This document shows, piece by piece, positions 7,397 to 16,404 of a DNA stretch of 64,000 bases. Both the position numbers and the translations under genes were made by a program. The notes beneath the pieces were generated by a model. The model ran no database searches. It saw only the letters and a program-made list of their open reading frames with translations, and was not told where the DNA came from. Every line of letters starts with the position of its first letter. Position 1 is the first letter of the stretch. This DNA comes from Miltoncostaea oceani (lineage in GTDB: Bacteria; Actinomycetota; Thermoleophilia; Miltoncostaeales; Miltoncostaeaceae), in NCBI RefSeq assembly GCF_018141545.1, contig NZ_CP064356.1, positions 1,178,001 through 1,242,000 on the forward strand, in the 5' to 3' direction.

Positions 7397-8189
7397 GGGC
7401 CTCCTCCGCCTCGGCCGCGAAGGCCCGGGGCGCCGCCATGCGCCGCACGAGGTGGTCGCGGTACGCCCGCCGCCGGTCCGCCGGGGCGACGCCCTCCTCG
7501 TCCTCGAGCCAGGCGTCGGGGATCAGGTCGGTGATGCGCCCGATCTCGGCCTCCGTCAGCGCCGGCGCGAGCCGGGCGTCCGCGTCGGCGACGGACCCGG
7601 CGACGCCGAGCAGCACGTGGTGGGCGATCGCCGGGAACGGCCGGCTCCACGCGCCCTCCAGCGTCCAGTCCTGGTGGTGGCGGTACAGGGCGGCGCCGTG
7701 GTCGATCAGCCAGACGCGCCCGTGCCAGACGAGGAGGTTCGGGTTCGCGGCCGTCCGGTCGACGTTGGTGAGCAGGGCGTCGAGCCACACGACCCCCGCC
7801 GCGACGTCCGGGTCGACCTCCTGCTCCGCCGCCGGGTCGTAGGCCAGCGACCCCGGCAGGTAGTCGAGGCCGATGTTGAGGCCGGTGCTCGCGCGCAGCA
7901 GGTCCTGGATCTCGGGGTCGGGCTCGGCGCGCCCGAGGTCCGGGTCGAGGTCGATGAACGCCAGCTCCGGCACCGGCAGGCCCACCGTCCGCGCGACCTC
8001 GCCGGCCACGAGCTCGGCGACGAGGGCGCGGGGTCCCTGGCCGGCGCCGCGGAACTTCAGCACGTAGAGGCCGTCGTCGTCGGCCTCGACCAGCGCGGGC
8101 AGCGAACCACCCTCCCGGAACGGCGCGACGTAGCGCGTGGCGGAGATCCGGGCCGGCCCCGTGGCGCCCGCGGTCGTCGGTCCGTCCAT
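7383..8189 (-). CDS. HipA-like serine/threonine kinase
   Basis: A 268-residue HipA-like kinase domain protein, shorter than E. coli HipA (about 440 residues) because it lacks the N-terminal subdomain. The ATP-anchoring lysine is in LYVLKFRGAGQGP, the catalytic loop is LLTNVDRTAANPNLLV (Asp and Asn in the DxxxxN spacing) and the metal-binding Asp is in LIDHGAAL. All key residues are therefore present and activity is expected. The partner DUF3037 gene overlaps its stop. A TAGCCT hexamer sits 8 nt before the ATG. Targets of true HipA toxins are aminoacyl-tRNA synthetases; the target here is unknown. Confidence 0.82.
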   Translation of the reverse strand: MDGPTTAGATGPARISATRYVAPFREGGSLPALVEADDDGLYVLKFRGAGQGPRALVAELVAGEVARTVGLPVPELAFIDLDPDLGRAEPDPEIQDLLRASTGLNIGLDYLPGSLAYDPAAEQEVDPDVAAGVVWLDALLTNVDRTAANPNLLVWHGRVWLIDHGAALYRHHQDWTLEGAWSRPFPAIAHHVLLGVAGSVADADARLAPALTEAEIGRITDLIPDAWLEDEEGVAPADRRRAYRDHLVRRMAAPRAFAAEAEEARAAA

Positions 8190-8197
8190 GGGACGGG

Positions 8198-8203
8198 AGG
8201 CTA
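8198..8203 (-). promoter_or_regulatory. -10 element TAGCCT, HipA-like/DUF3037 operon
   Basis: TAGCCT on the minus strand, 8 nt before the ATG at 8189. The divergent monooxygenase promoter begins 19 bp away. Confidence 0.45.
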
Positions 8204-8221
8204 GACCACCGCCGGGCGGGG

Positions 8222-8227
8222 TACCCT
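8222..8227 (+). promoter_or_regulatory. -10 element TACCCT, FAD monooxygenase gene
   Basis: TACCCT 6 nt before the GTG at 8234. Confidence 0.4.
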
Positions 8228-8233
8228 CGGCCC

Positions 8234-9256
8234 GTGAGCCGGATCGTCATCGTCGGGGGCGGCCTCACCGGCCTCGCCCTCGCGCGCCTCCTGGCGGTCC
8301 GCGGCGTCACCGCCGAGGTGATCGAGCCCCGCGGGCCCGGCGAGTACCAGCCGCGCCCGTTCCTGCTCGGCTTCCAGGCCTTCCCGGTGCTCGACGAGCT
8401 CGGCCTGCTGGCGCGGGTGCGCTCCCTCGGCTGGGACATCGCCCCGGGCGCCGACGGCTCCCCCGTCGCCGTCTGCGTGGAGGTCGGCAGGCTGCTGGGG
8501 GCGGTGGGGGAGGGCGTCCCCGTGCGGCACGGGTCCCGGGTCACGGGCCTGCTCCGCTCCGGGGACCGGGTCACCGGCGTCCGCGTCGCGGGCCCCGGCG
8601 GCGCGGAGGAGGACCTGCCGGCCGACCTCGTGGTCGCCTGCGACGGCGTGGGCTCGCGCGTCCGCGCCATGGCCGGCCTCGAGGCGGAGGTGTCGGCCCT
8701 GTCCGACGCCACCCTCACGTTCATGAGCCCGGCCGTCATCGACCGGTCGTTCTCGATGCGCTACCTCTCCGACGGCGGCCAGATGGGCCTCCTCGGCTGG
8801 CCCGAGGGGTCGGCGGGCTGGCGCACCATCGACCGCGTCGGGCGCGAGGCGGCCGTGGCCCCCGGGGTCGCGGCGTTCCGCGAGACGTTCGCGGCGCTGA
8901 TGCCGGAGGCCGCCGGCGCCCTCGCCGGGGTGACCTCCACCGACCAGCTCCTCTACCAGGAGCCCGCGGTGCTGCGCGCGGCCCGGTGGTGGACGCCGGG
9001 GGTCGTCCTCATCGGCGACGCCGCCCACTTCTTCGGTCCCGAGACCGGCGTCGGCGCGGCCCTCGGGCTGGGCGACGCCCAGGCCCTCGCGATCGCCGTC
9101 GCCGCCGAGCCCGGCGACCCCGACGCCGCGTGCGCCCGCTACGAGGCCTGGCGGGTCCCCGTCATCCGGCCGTACGAGGCCGCCGACCCCGCGTCGGGCC
9201 GCATGGCGCTGCCGAACCGCGACCGCCCGCCCGCGGAGCGCTGGCCGCCCGGCTGA
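8234..9256 (+). CDS. FAD-dependent aromatic-type monooxygenase
   Basis: A 340-residue class A flavoprotein monooxygenase of the PHBH fold. The dinucleotide-binding motif IVIVGGGLTGLALARLLAVRG is at the N-terminus, the DG-like motif LVVACDGVGSRVRAM near residue 140, and the FAD pyrophosphate motif VLIGDAAHFFGPETGVGAALG near residue 260. Such enzymes hydroxylate aromatic or polyketide substrates with NAD(P)H and O2. The sequence after the GD motif is shorter than in large phenol hydroxylases. It converges on the c-di-GMP enzyme gene 10 bp away. The substrate is unknown. Confidence 0.85.
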   Translation: MSRIVIVGGGLTGLALARLLAVRGVTAEVIEPRGPGEYQPRPFLLGFQAFPVLDELGLLARVRSLGWDIAPGADGSPVAVCVEVGRLLGAVGEGVPVRHGSRVTGLLRSGDRVTGVRVAGPGGAEEDLPADLVVACDGVGSRVRAMAGLEAEVSALSDATLTFMSPAVIDRSFSMRYLSDGGQMGLLGWPEGSAGWRTIDRVGREAAVAPGVAAFRETFAALMPEAAGALAGVTSTDQLLYQEPAVLRAARWWTPGVVLIGDAAHFFGPETGVGAALGLGDAQALAIAVAAEPGDPDAACARYEAWRVPVIRPYEAADPASGRMALPNRDRPPAERWPPG

Positions 9257-9266
9257 GCGGGGCGGC

Positions 9267-12200
9267 TCAGATCAGCTCGGCCGCGCGGGTGGCGCCCGAG
9301 GCGACGAGGCGCGCCAGGGCGTCCACCACGTCCGGCGAGAACTGGCTGCCGGCGACGCGGTGGCACTCCTGCAGCGCCGCCTCGGCGGTGATCGGCGGCG
9401 CGTAGGGGCGGTCGCTGGTCATGACGTCCCACGCGTCGGCCACCGCCAGCACCCGCGATCCCTCGGGGATGTCGTCGCCCGCCAGGCCGTCGGGGTAGCC
9501 CGCGCCGTCGATCCGCTCGTGGTGGTGGCGCACCCACACCACCTGCTCCGCGCTCAGGACGTCCGCGACGATCTGCGCGCCGAGGCGGGCGTGCTGCTTG
9601 ACCTGCTCGTACTCGCCCGACGTGAGCCGGCCGGGCTTGAAGAGGATCGAGTCGGGGACGCCGATCTTGCCGACGTCGTGCACCAGCCCCGCCCCGCGCA
9701 GCAGGGCGCGGCGCTCGGCGGGCCAGCCGAGCTCGCCGGCGATCTGGTCGGCCAGCTCGGAGACGCGCTCCGAGTGCCGGCGCGTCGACGGGTCCTTGGC
9801 GTCCACGGCGCGGGCGAGAACGCGGATCGCGTTGAGCGCCTGGGACCGCTCGAGGCGGTCGGCGCGCTCCTGCGCCGACAGCTCCTCGACGACCTCCGGG
9901 GAGTAGCGGAAGCTGATGTCGCGGCCGTGCCCCTTCGCCCAGTAGAGGGCGCCGTCGGCGAGGCGCAGCAGGTCGCCCGCGTCGCTCGCCTGCGACAGCT
10001 CCGCGACGCCCGCCGACAGGGTGAGGCGCTCGCCCCCCGCGACCGGCAGGCGGCGCACCGCCTCCCGCACCCGCTCGGCCGCCTGCCAGGCGTCGAGCGA
10101 GTCGCTCTCGGCGACGAGCCAGGCGAACTCCTCGCCCCCGAGGCGCGCGACGACGTCCTCCGGGCGGGCCTGGGCGCCGAGGCACTCTCCGACCGCGACC
10201 AGGATCTCGTCGCCCGCCTGGTGGCCGTGGCGGTCGTTGACGTCCTTGAAGTGGTCGAGGTCGAACACCACGAGCGACAGCGGACGGCGGTGGCGGCGGG
10301 ACCGCTCCACCTCCTCGCGGAGCCGCTCGTGGAAGACGCGGTGGTTCACGAGCCCCGTCAGCGGGTCCGTCGCGGCCCGCTCCTCGGCGTCGGCGAGGTG
10401 GGCGAGGGTCAGCGCGTGCCGCCGGGCGTTGACGACCGCCAGCTCGGCGACGCTCGCGAGGCTGCGAAGGGTCGCGCGGTCGCGCGGGGTGAACCGCCGC
10501 GGCACCCGGTACGACGCGACGATCGTGCCGAGCACCTCCTCGCCGGCCCTGAGGCGGATCGAGATCGACGACGCCATCGTGAGGGGCGAGCGGACGCCGG
10601 TGGCCGCCTCGACGGCCGCCCCCGCGTCCTCCATCTCGGTGATCGGGTCCCGCCCCTCCCTCATCCGGCTCCACATGAGGGCGGCGACGGGCTCCTCGCG
10701 CAGGGCGCGCTCGATCTCGGCGCGCACGGCGGGGTCCTCCTCCGTGGTGAAGACGTCGGTCGGGGTGTCGCCCTCGGCCGCGACGATGCACGTCACCCGG
10801 TCCGCGTAGAGGGCGCGACGCGCCGACCGGGCGATCGCCTGCAACGTGGAGGGCATGTCGAGGGCGCCCCCCGAGATGAGCGCCGCGGCCTCGTCGACGG
10901 AGCGTCGCCGCGCCTCCTCGTTCGCGACCGCGATGCCGGCCAGGTCGGCGAAGCGGGCCAGCCGGGCCTCGATCGCGACGCCGAGGGGGCCGTCGACCCC
11001 GGCGACGCCGAGGGTGCCCCACAGCTCACCGCCGAGGACGATGGGCGCCGCCACGACGTCGTCGAACGCCCGCGTCCACGACGGCGAGGCCTCGTCGGGG
11101 GCGAAGTGGGCGGCGCGGCCGGCGCGCAGGTCGCCGGCGGCGGCGGGCCGGGCCTCCATGTCGATGATCGCCCCGGGGGCGGGGGCGGGCATGCCCTCGG
11201 CCGTCCAGTTCGCGACCACCTGGGAGCGGCGTTCGTCGAGGAAGCGCATCACCCCGGCCGACGGCACGTCGAGCAGGGCGGCCGCCTCGCGGCAGATCAG
11301 CGCGAAGACCTCGTCGAGGTCGGCGGTGGCGGCGACGGCCGTCGCGACGCGGCGGAGGGCCGCCTGCTCCCGCGCCTCCTGCGCCGTCGCCGCCCGGTTC
11401 TCCGCGTTCAGGATCGACACGCCGACGAGGTGGGCGAACGCCAGCAGCCGCTCGTCCTCGTCGGCGGCGATCCGCTCGCCGCCCACGGGGCTGACGCACA
11501 GGATCCCCCAGAGGCGGCCGTGCACGCCGATCGGCGCGGCGACGCTCTCGCCGTAGGCCTCGCGCCACGGGCCGGTGTCGAGGTGCCCGAGCGGGACGCG
11601 CACCGGCCGGCCGCCGTGGAGCGCCCGGGCGGTCTCGGTGTCCGCCATGGGGACGCTGAGCCCGTCGGGCGGCGCCGGCAGGCCCGGGCGCCGCCACCCC
11701 CCGACGAGGTGCATCGCACGCCGCGCGTCGACGTGGATGACGAGGCCCGACGCCGCCCCGAGCAGGTCGGCGGCCTCCCGGCTCACGAGCGCGAAGACCT
11801 CCTCCGGCTCCGCGTCGGCGGCGACGGCGGTCGCGACCCGGCGGAGGGCGGCCTGCTCGGCCGCGTGGCGGGCGATCTCGCGGCGGCTCTCCGCGTTCGC
11901 GACGGCGACCCCGGCGAGCTCGGCCAGGCGCGTGAGGCGCGCCTCCGCGCCGGGGGGGAGCGACCCGCCGGCGGCCGCCGCGACGCTGAGGATGCCCCAC
12001 CGGACGCCGGCGATCATGATCGGGCACGTGACGGCGTCGCCCCACCCGAGCCGCCAGTCCGGGCCGCCGGCGGTGGGCGCGCTGCGCAGCGCCTCACCCG
12101 CCGCGGCGGGCAGCTCGCCCGACCGCGGCGCGAGGGGGATCCGCGACCCGACCGCGAGCGGCGAGGTCCCGCCGTCGGTCCACGCCGTGCGCATCAGGCC

Positions 12201-12881
12201 CTCGTCGGGCCCGAGGAGCTGGATGACGCACCCGCCGACGGCGCCCGTCAGGCGGGCGGCCTCGTGGCAGACCAGCGTGAACACCTCGTCCGGGGGCCAC
12301 TCCGCGGCGACCGCGGCGGCGACCCGGCCCAGGGCCGTCTGCTCGGCGACGCGGTCCGCCAGCGCCCGCCGGTCCTCGCTGTTGACGATGGCCAGGCCGA
12401 CGAGCTCCGCGAAGCGGCCGAGGCGCTCCTCGGCGCCCTCCGGCAGGCCGTCGGGGCGGGTCGTGGCGGCGAGCACGGCGCCCCAGATGCCCCCGCTGGT
12501 GCGGATCGGCGCGCCGACCCCCGCGCGGTACCCCTCCGGGCCGATGCGGGCACGCGTGGGGTCGTCGGCCGGGATCTCGTCGTACAGCGCGCGCGCCGGG
12601 CGGTTCGTCGCCCAGATCCGCGGCAGCACGCCGTGGCCGCGCAGGGGGAAGCGGGAGCCGACGATGGTGAGGTGGTCGCCCCAGCTCCCCACCGCCTCCG
12701 ACGTCATGCCCTCGAACCGCCAGACGATCCCCGCCTCGACGCCGAGCAGCCCGGCGACCTCCTCCGCCACGAGGTCGTAGAGGGCGACCGGCGAGATCGA
12801 CTCCGCGACGGCGGACGCCACGCGGTGCAGCGCCGCCTGCTCGGCCAGGGCGCGGAAGACGTCGAAGGGCTGGGCCTCCAC
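9267..12881 (-). CDS. multi-GAF GGDEF and HD-GYP cyclic-di-GMP enzyme
   Basis: A 1204-residue soluble sensor. Five consecutive GAF-type modules occupy about residues 1-835; the first four each begin with a repeated ALxRVAxAVA helix near residues 14, 180, 345 and 510. A GGDEF domain follows with its active site intact as GGEEF near residue 915, and an HD-GYP phosphodiesterase domain with VHDVGK near 1066 and GAGYPDGL near 1126. The protein can therefore in principle both make and break c-di-GMP under the control of several ligand-binding modules. There is no membrane segment or HTH. The GTG start is preceded by a weak GAGGT site. No c-di-GMP effector is encoded nearby. Confidence 0.9.
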   Translation of the reverse strand: MEAQPFDVFRALAEQAALHRVASAVAESISPVALYDLVAEEVAGLLGVEAGIVWRFEGMTSEAVGSWGDHLTIVGSRFPLRGHGVLPRIWATNRPARALYDEIPADDPTRARIGPEGYRAGVGAPIRTSGGIWGAVLAATTRPDGLPEGAEERLGRFAELVGLAIVNSEDRRALADRVAEQTALGRVAAAVAAEWPPDEVFTLVCHEAARLTGAVGGCVIQLLGPDEGLMRTAWTDGGTSPLAVGSRIPLAPRSGELPAAAGEALRSAPTAGGPDWRLGWGDAVTCPIMIAGVRWGILSVAAAAGGSLPPGAEARLTRLAELAGVAVANAESRREIARHAAEQAALRRVATAVAADAEPEEVFALVSREAADLLGAASGLVIHVDARRAMHLVGGWRRPGLPAPPDGLSVPMADTETARALHGGRPVRVPLGHLDTGPWREAYGESVAAPIGVHGRLWGILCVSPVGGERIAADEDERLLAFAHLVGVSILNAENRAATAQEAREQAALRRVATAVAATADLDEVFALICREAAALLDVPSAGVMRFLDERRSQVVANWTAEGMPAPAPGAIIDMEARPAAAGDLRAGRAAHFAPDEASPSWTRAFDDVVAAPIVLGGELWGTLGVAGVDGPLGVAIEARLARFADLAGIAVANEEARRRSVDEAAALISGGALDMPSTLQAIARSARRALYADRVTCIVAAEGDTPTDVFTTEEDPAVRAEIERALREEPVAALMWSRMREGRDPITEMEDAGAAVEAATGVRSPLTMASSISIRLRAGEEVLGTIVASYRVPRRFTPRDRATLRSLASVAELAVVNARRHALTLAHLADAEERAATDPLTGLVNHRVFHERLREEVERSRRHRRPLSLVVFDLDHFKDVNDRHGHQAGDEILVAVGECLGAQARPEDVVARLGGEEFAWLVAESDSLDAWQAAERVREAVRRLPVAGGERLTLSAGVAELSQASDAGDLLRLADGALYWAKGHGRDISFRYSPEVVEELSAQERADRLERSQALNAIRVLARAVDAKDPSTRRHSERVSELADQIAGELGWPAERRALLRGAGLVHDVGKIGVPDSILFKPGRLTSGEYEQVKQHARLGAQIVADVLSAEQVVWVRHHHERIDGAGYPDGLAGDDIPEGSRVLAVADAWDVMTSDRPYAPPITAEAALQECHRVAGSQFSPDVVDALARLVASGATRAAELI

Positions 12882-13168
12882 AGGACCTCGTTTTTACGGC
12901 GTCGGACGGGAAACCATTCGCACTATGGCCCGCGCCGGGGACGCATGCCAGGGTCCGGCGCCGGCCCGTCGCGGCCGCCGGGGACGGTGACGGCGGCACG
13001 GGGATGTTGCCCCGGGGAACGACACGTGCGTAACATCACGCGCGACGTCCGCGGGCGGGCTCGTCCCGTCGTGGCCGGTCATGGGGGCGAGGCCAGGGGA
13101 CGCCACGGGTCCGGGAGCGGGCCGGGTGCCCCACGCCTCGCGACGCGCGCGACGAGCAGGAGGCATCC

Positions 13169-14881
13169 TTGGCACGAAAGAGCGTGGTGATCCGGCTTGC
13201 CGGAGAGTCCGGCGAGGGGGTCATCTCGTCGGGGGACATCCTGACCCAGGCCGCCGCCCGCGGCGGGTACTGGACCCAGACGTTCCGCACCTATCCCGCC
13301 GAGATCAAGGGCGGGCCGTGCATGTACCAGGTGCGGATGGGCGAGGAGCGGATCTACAGCCACGGCAAGGACGTGGACCTCCTCGTCTGCTTCAACCAGG
13401 AGGCCTGGGACCTCCACTGGGACTCCCTCGGGCCGGACGGCGTCATCCTGTTCGACGAGACCGCGGTCGACATCCCCGAGGAGTACGCGGCGCGCGCCCG
13501 CCCCGTGCGGATGGAGAAGCTCGCCAAGGAGATCGGCGGCTCCCTGCGCGCGAAGAACATGGTCGCCGTCGGCGCCGTCGCCGGCGTCATCTCGTTCAAC
13601 ACGACGCCGATCGAGGAGCTCGTGCTCCGCCGCTACGCCCACAAGCAGGGCGTGGCCGACGCGAACATCGCCGCCCTGCGCGCCGGCGGTGACGAGAGCG
13701 CCGACCTGCGCGGGTCCCTCGCGATCACCGACCCCGTCGAGGTCGAGGCCGACCGGATCCTCATGTCCGGCAACCAGGCGATCGCCGTCGGCGCCATCGC
13801 CGCCGGCGTGAAGTACTTCGCCGGCTACCCGATCACCCCGGCCTCCGACATCCTGGAGTGGCTGTCGGCGAAGCTCCCGCAGGTCGGCGGCATCACCATC
13901 CAGTGCGAGGACGAGATCGCCTCGATCTCCTCCGTGCTGGGCGCCTCCTACGCCGGGGTCAAGTCGATGACGGCGACCTCCGGGCCCGGCCTCTCCCTCA
14001 TGACGGAGATGCTCGGCTACGCCGGCACGGCGGAGATCCCCTGCGTCGTCATCGACGCGCAGCGCGGCGGCCCGTCCACCGGCCTGCCGACGAAGACCGA
14101 GCAGTCCGACCTGCAGCACGCCCTGTACGGCGGGCACGGCGAGGCCCCCCGGGTCGTGATCGCGCCGATCACCGTCGAGGACTGCTTCTGGGCGACGATC
14201 GACGCCTTCAACTACTCGGAGCGCTACCAGGTGCCGGTCATCCTGCTGACCGACCAGGGCCTCGCGACGCGCATGGAGGTCATCCACAAGCCCGACACCG
14301 ACCTGATCGAGCTGTGGGACCGCCGCACCTCCGCCGGCCTCGACCGCGAGTACAAGCGGTACGAGCTGACGGAGGACTCGATCTCCCCGATGGGCATCCC
14401 GGGCGAGGAGGGCGGCCAGTACGTCTCCACCGGCATCGAGCACGACGAGCTCGGCCACCCCGCCTACACGCCAGAGAACCACGTCGCGATGCAGACGAAG
14501 CGCTGGGCGAAGCTCGAGCCGCTGAAGAACGGCATCGTGCGCCACGAGCACTACGGCGAGGAGCAGCCGGAGATCGCGATCATCGGCTTCGGCTCGACCT
14601 ACGGCGCGGTGCGCGAGGCGATCGACCTCGCCCGGGCCGAGGGCGCCTCCGTCGGCGCGTTCTACCCCCGCGTGCTCGGGCCCTTCCCGGGCGAGCAGGT
14701 CACCGCGTTCGCGGCGAAGGCCCGCCGCGTGGTGGTCCCGGAGGTCAACTTCACCGGCCAGCTCGCGCGTCTCGTGCGCGGCGAGTGCGGCATCCCCGTC
14801 GAGAGCCACGCCAAGTGCGACGGCCTCCCCTTCACCGCCGAGGACGTCCTCGACGTCATCATGGAAAGGATCCCCAGTTGA
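13169..14881 (+). CDS. korA: 2-oxoacid:ferredoxin oxidoreductase, fused gamma-alpha subunit
   Basis: A 570-residue KorA-type subunit. Residues 1-190 are the gamma domain (VIRLAGESGEGVISSGDILT at the start) and residues 200-570 the alpha, pyrimidine-binding part with GYPITPASDILE near residue 219. With the beta subunit it oxidatively decarboxylates a 2-oxoacid, most likely 2-oxoglutarate, to the CoA thioester while reducing ferredoxin. The TTG start is fixed by AGGAGG at 13158-13163. The stop codon overlaps the beta-subunit start. Pyruvate-type enzymes have a different subunit layout, so 2-oxoglutarate is favoured over pyruvate. Confidence 0.9.
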   Translation: MARKSVVIRLAGESGEGVISSGDILTQAAARGGYWTQTFRTYPAEIKGGPCMYQVRMGEERIYSHGKDVDLLVCFNQEAWDLHWDSLGPDGVILFDETAVDIPEEYAARARPVRMEKLAKEIGGSLRAKNMVAVGAVAGVISFNTTPIEELVLRRYAHKQGVADANIAALRAGGDESADLRGSLAITDPVEVEADRILMSGNQAIAVGAIAAGVKYFAGYPITPASDILEWLSAKLPQVGGITIQCEDEIASISSVLGASYAGVKSMTATSGPGLSLMTEMLGYAGTAEIPCVVIDAQRGGPSTGLPTKTEQSDLQHALYGGHGEAPRVVIAPITVEDCFWATIDAFNYSERYQVPVILLTDQGLATRMEVIHKPDTDLIELWDRRTSAGLDREYKRYELTEDSISPMGIPGEEGGQYVSTGIEHDELGHPAYTPENHVAMQTKRWAKLEPLKNGIVRHEHYGEEQPEIAIIGFGSTYGAVREAIDLARAEGASVGAFYPRVLGPFPGEQVTAFAAKARRVVVPEVNFTGQLARLVRGECGIPVESHAKCDGLPFTAEDVLDVIMERIPS

Positions 14882-15756
14882 GCACCGTCCCCGCGAAGCG
14901 CAAGCCCTCCGATTACAAGTCGGAGCTCAAGCCGATCTGGTGCCCGGGCTGCGGTGACTTCGGCGTCCTCGCCTCGCTCTACCGGGCGTTCGCCGAGCTC
15001 GACCTGGACCCCGCCAACACCGTCGTCGTCTCGGGCATCGGCTGCTCCAGCCGCCTCCCGGGCTTCGTCTCGACGTACGGCTTCCACTCCCTGCACGGGC
15101 GCCCGCTGCCGGTCGCGATGGGCGTGAAGCTCGCGAACCCCGACCTGAACGTGATCGCGGTCGGCGGCGACGGCGACGGCTTCGCCATCGGCGCCGGCCA
15201 CTTCCCGCACGCGGCCCGCCGCAACGTCGACATCACGTACCTGGTGATGGACAACGAGATCTACGGCCTCACCAAGGGCCAGGTCTCGCCGACGTCGCTC
15301 ACCGACCAGAAGGCGCCCTCGACCCCCTGGGGCAACCTCGAGACGCCGCTGAACACGCTGGCGTTCGCGGTCGCCTCCGGCGCGTCGTTCGTCGCCCGCG
15401 GGGCCTCCTTCAACACGAAGGCGCTGACCGAGCTGATCGTGCAGGCGATGGAGCACAAGGGCTTCTCGTACATCGACGCCCTCTCGCCCTGCGTGATGTT
15501 CAACAACCACCAGGAGGAGTGGAAGGAGCTCGTCACCGACGTCGCGCCCGACCACGACGTCGCCGACAAGACGGCCGCCTTCGACCTCGCCCTGAAGGGC
15601 GGGTTCAAGATGGGGATCCTCTACCGCGAGCAGCGCGCCACGATCAACGAGAAGTACGCGGCGCTGGTCGAGGCCGCGAAGGACAGCGACCTCGAGACGA
15701 TGCTCGAGGCGTTCAACGCCCGCAAGGGCGCGGCGATCGGCAAGCCGACCGTCTAG
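14878..15756 (+). CDS. korB: 2-oxoacid:ferredoxin oxidoreductase, beta subunit
   Basis: A 292-residue thiamine-pyrophosphate-binding subunit. The CPGCGDFG motif near residue 22 supplies cluster-related cysteines, GIGCSSRLPGF follows near 55, and the TPP/Mg motif GGDGDGFAIGAGHF lies near 95 with DNEIYGLTKGQ near 125. The start is TTG, overlapping the korA stop as TTGA, which indicates translational coupling. No ferredoxin gene is adjacent. The operon ends at a strong palindromic hairpin. Confidence 0.92.
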   Translation: MSTVPAKRKPSDYKSELKPIWCPGCGDFGVLASLYRAFAELDLDPANTVVVSGIGCSSRLPGFVSTYGFHSLHGRPLPVAMGVKLANPDLNVIAVGGDGDGFAIGAGHFPHAARRNVDITYLVMDNEIYGLTKGQVSPTSLTDQKAPSTPWGNLETPLNTLAFAVASGASFVARGASFNTKALTELIVQAMEHKGFSYIDALSPCVMFNNHQEEWKELVTDVAPDHDVADKTAAFDLALKGGFKMGILYREQRATINEKYAALVEAAKDSDLETMLEAFNARKGAAIGKPTV

Positions 15757-15765
15757 TGGCCCGGC

Positions 15766-15795
15766 GCCCCGGCCCTCCGCGCGGAGGGCCGGGGC
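15766..15795. terminator. 30-bp perfect palindrome after korB
   Basis: Arms GCCCCGGCCCTCCGC and its exact complement with no spacer (the practical loop is about 4 nt). It lies between convergent korB and the cupin gene and can terminate both. Confidence 0.7.
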
Positions 15796-15806
15796 GGCCT
15801 GGAGGC

Positions 15807-16304
15807 TCAGGCGTCGAAGTCCACCGCCTCGACGCCGTGACGCGACGCCGCCGCCAGCGTGCGGGCGATCTCGTCGGCGTCGATCGGCGGGGCCGGTCCG
15901 TCGTCGAGCGCGGGCCGCCCGGACTCCCGGAAGAAGCCCTCCATGCCGCCGGGCGTGAAGCCCACCAGCACGCGGCTCGGCGTCGCGGCGGTGTTGCGGA
16001 AGTTGTGGACCGTGCCGCGCGGCGCGTAGGCGAACCCGCCGGTCCCCAGCTCGTGGACCCGGTCGCCGATGCGGATCTCGAAGGTGCCGTCGAGGACGTA
16101 CCAGAACTCGTCCTCCCGGGTGTGCACGTGCGGCGGGGGCCCGCCACCCGGTGCGGTCACGTTCTCGAGGAGGACGAGCCCGCCGCCGGTGCGCTCGCCC
16201 GTCGCCAGCAACGTCATCGTGTCCCCGACGATCCAGATCCTCTCGCCGTCGCCGGGACGGACCGCGTGGCCCGGGTCGGCCGGCGCCTGCGTCGTCGCCA
16301 TCAT
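15807..16304 (-). CDS. cupin-domain protein
   Basis: A 165-residue single-cupin protein. Motif 1 is PPPHVHTREDEFWYVLDGTF, giving the HxH and Glu metal ligands, and motif 2 is APRGTVHNFRNT with the last His. The C-terminal 50 residues are extra to the barrel (ESGRPALDDGPAPPIDADEI). Related proteins include small dioxygenase- and quercetinase-like enzymes and metabolite sensors. It is transcribed divergently from a LysR regulator 100 bp away, which is the likely controller. The substrate is unknown. Confidence 0.82.
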   Translation of the reverse strand: MMATTQAPADPGHAVRPGDGERIWIVGDTMTLLATGERTGGGLVLLENVTAPGGGPPPHVHTREDEFWYVLDGTFEIRIGDRVHELGTGGFAYAPRGTVHNFRNTAATPSRVLVGFTPGGMEGFFRESGRPALDDGPAPPIDADEIARTLAAASRHGVEAVDFDA

Positions 16305-16316
16305 CGAAGCTCCCCT

Positions 16317-16340
16317 CTCCTGCGGTGGACGGTGCAGGAG
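16317..16340. promoter_or_regulatory. inverted repeat in cupin/LysR intergenic region
   Basis: Arms CTCCTGC and GCAGGAG with a 10-nt spacer, overlapping the cupin ribosome-site region. Candidate operator for the LysR protein, though it lacks the usual T-N11-A core. Confidence 0.3.
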
Positions 16341-16392
16341 GAGCCTCCCCCCGGGAGATCAGCAGCGCCACTGATTATCCTTCTTTGAGTAG

Positions 16393-16398
16393 TAGGTT
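16393..16398 (+). promoter_or_regulatory. -10 element TAGGTT, LysR gene
   Basis: TAGGTT 6 nt before the ATG at 16405, in one of the few A+T-rich patches of the window (about 16372-16404). Confidence 0.45.
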
Positions 16399-16404
16399 CT
16401 CTTC

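Noticed and set aside
9360-13190. A 1276-codon open frame opposite the c-di-GMP enzyme
   Set aside because: It is the complement of a well-supported gene, composition is shadow-like, and no family features or ribosome site exist.
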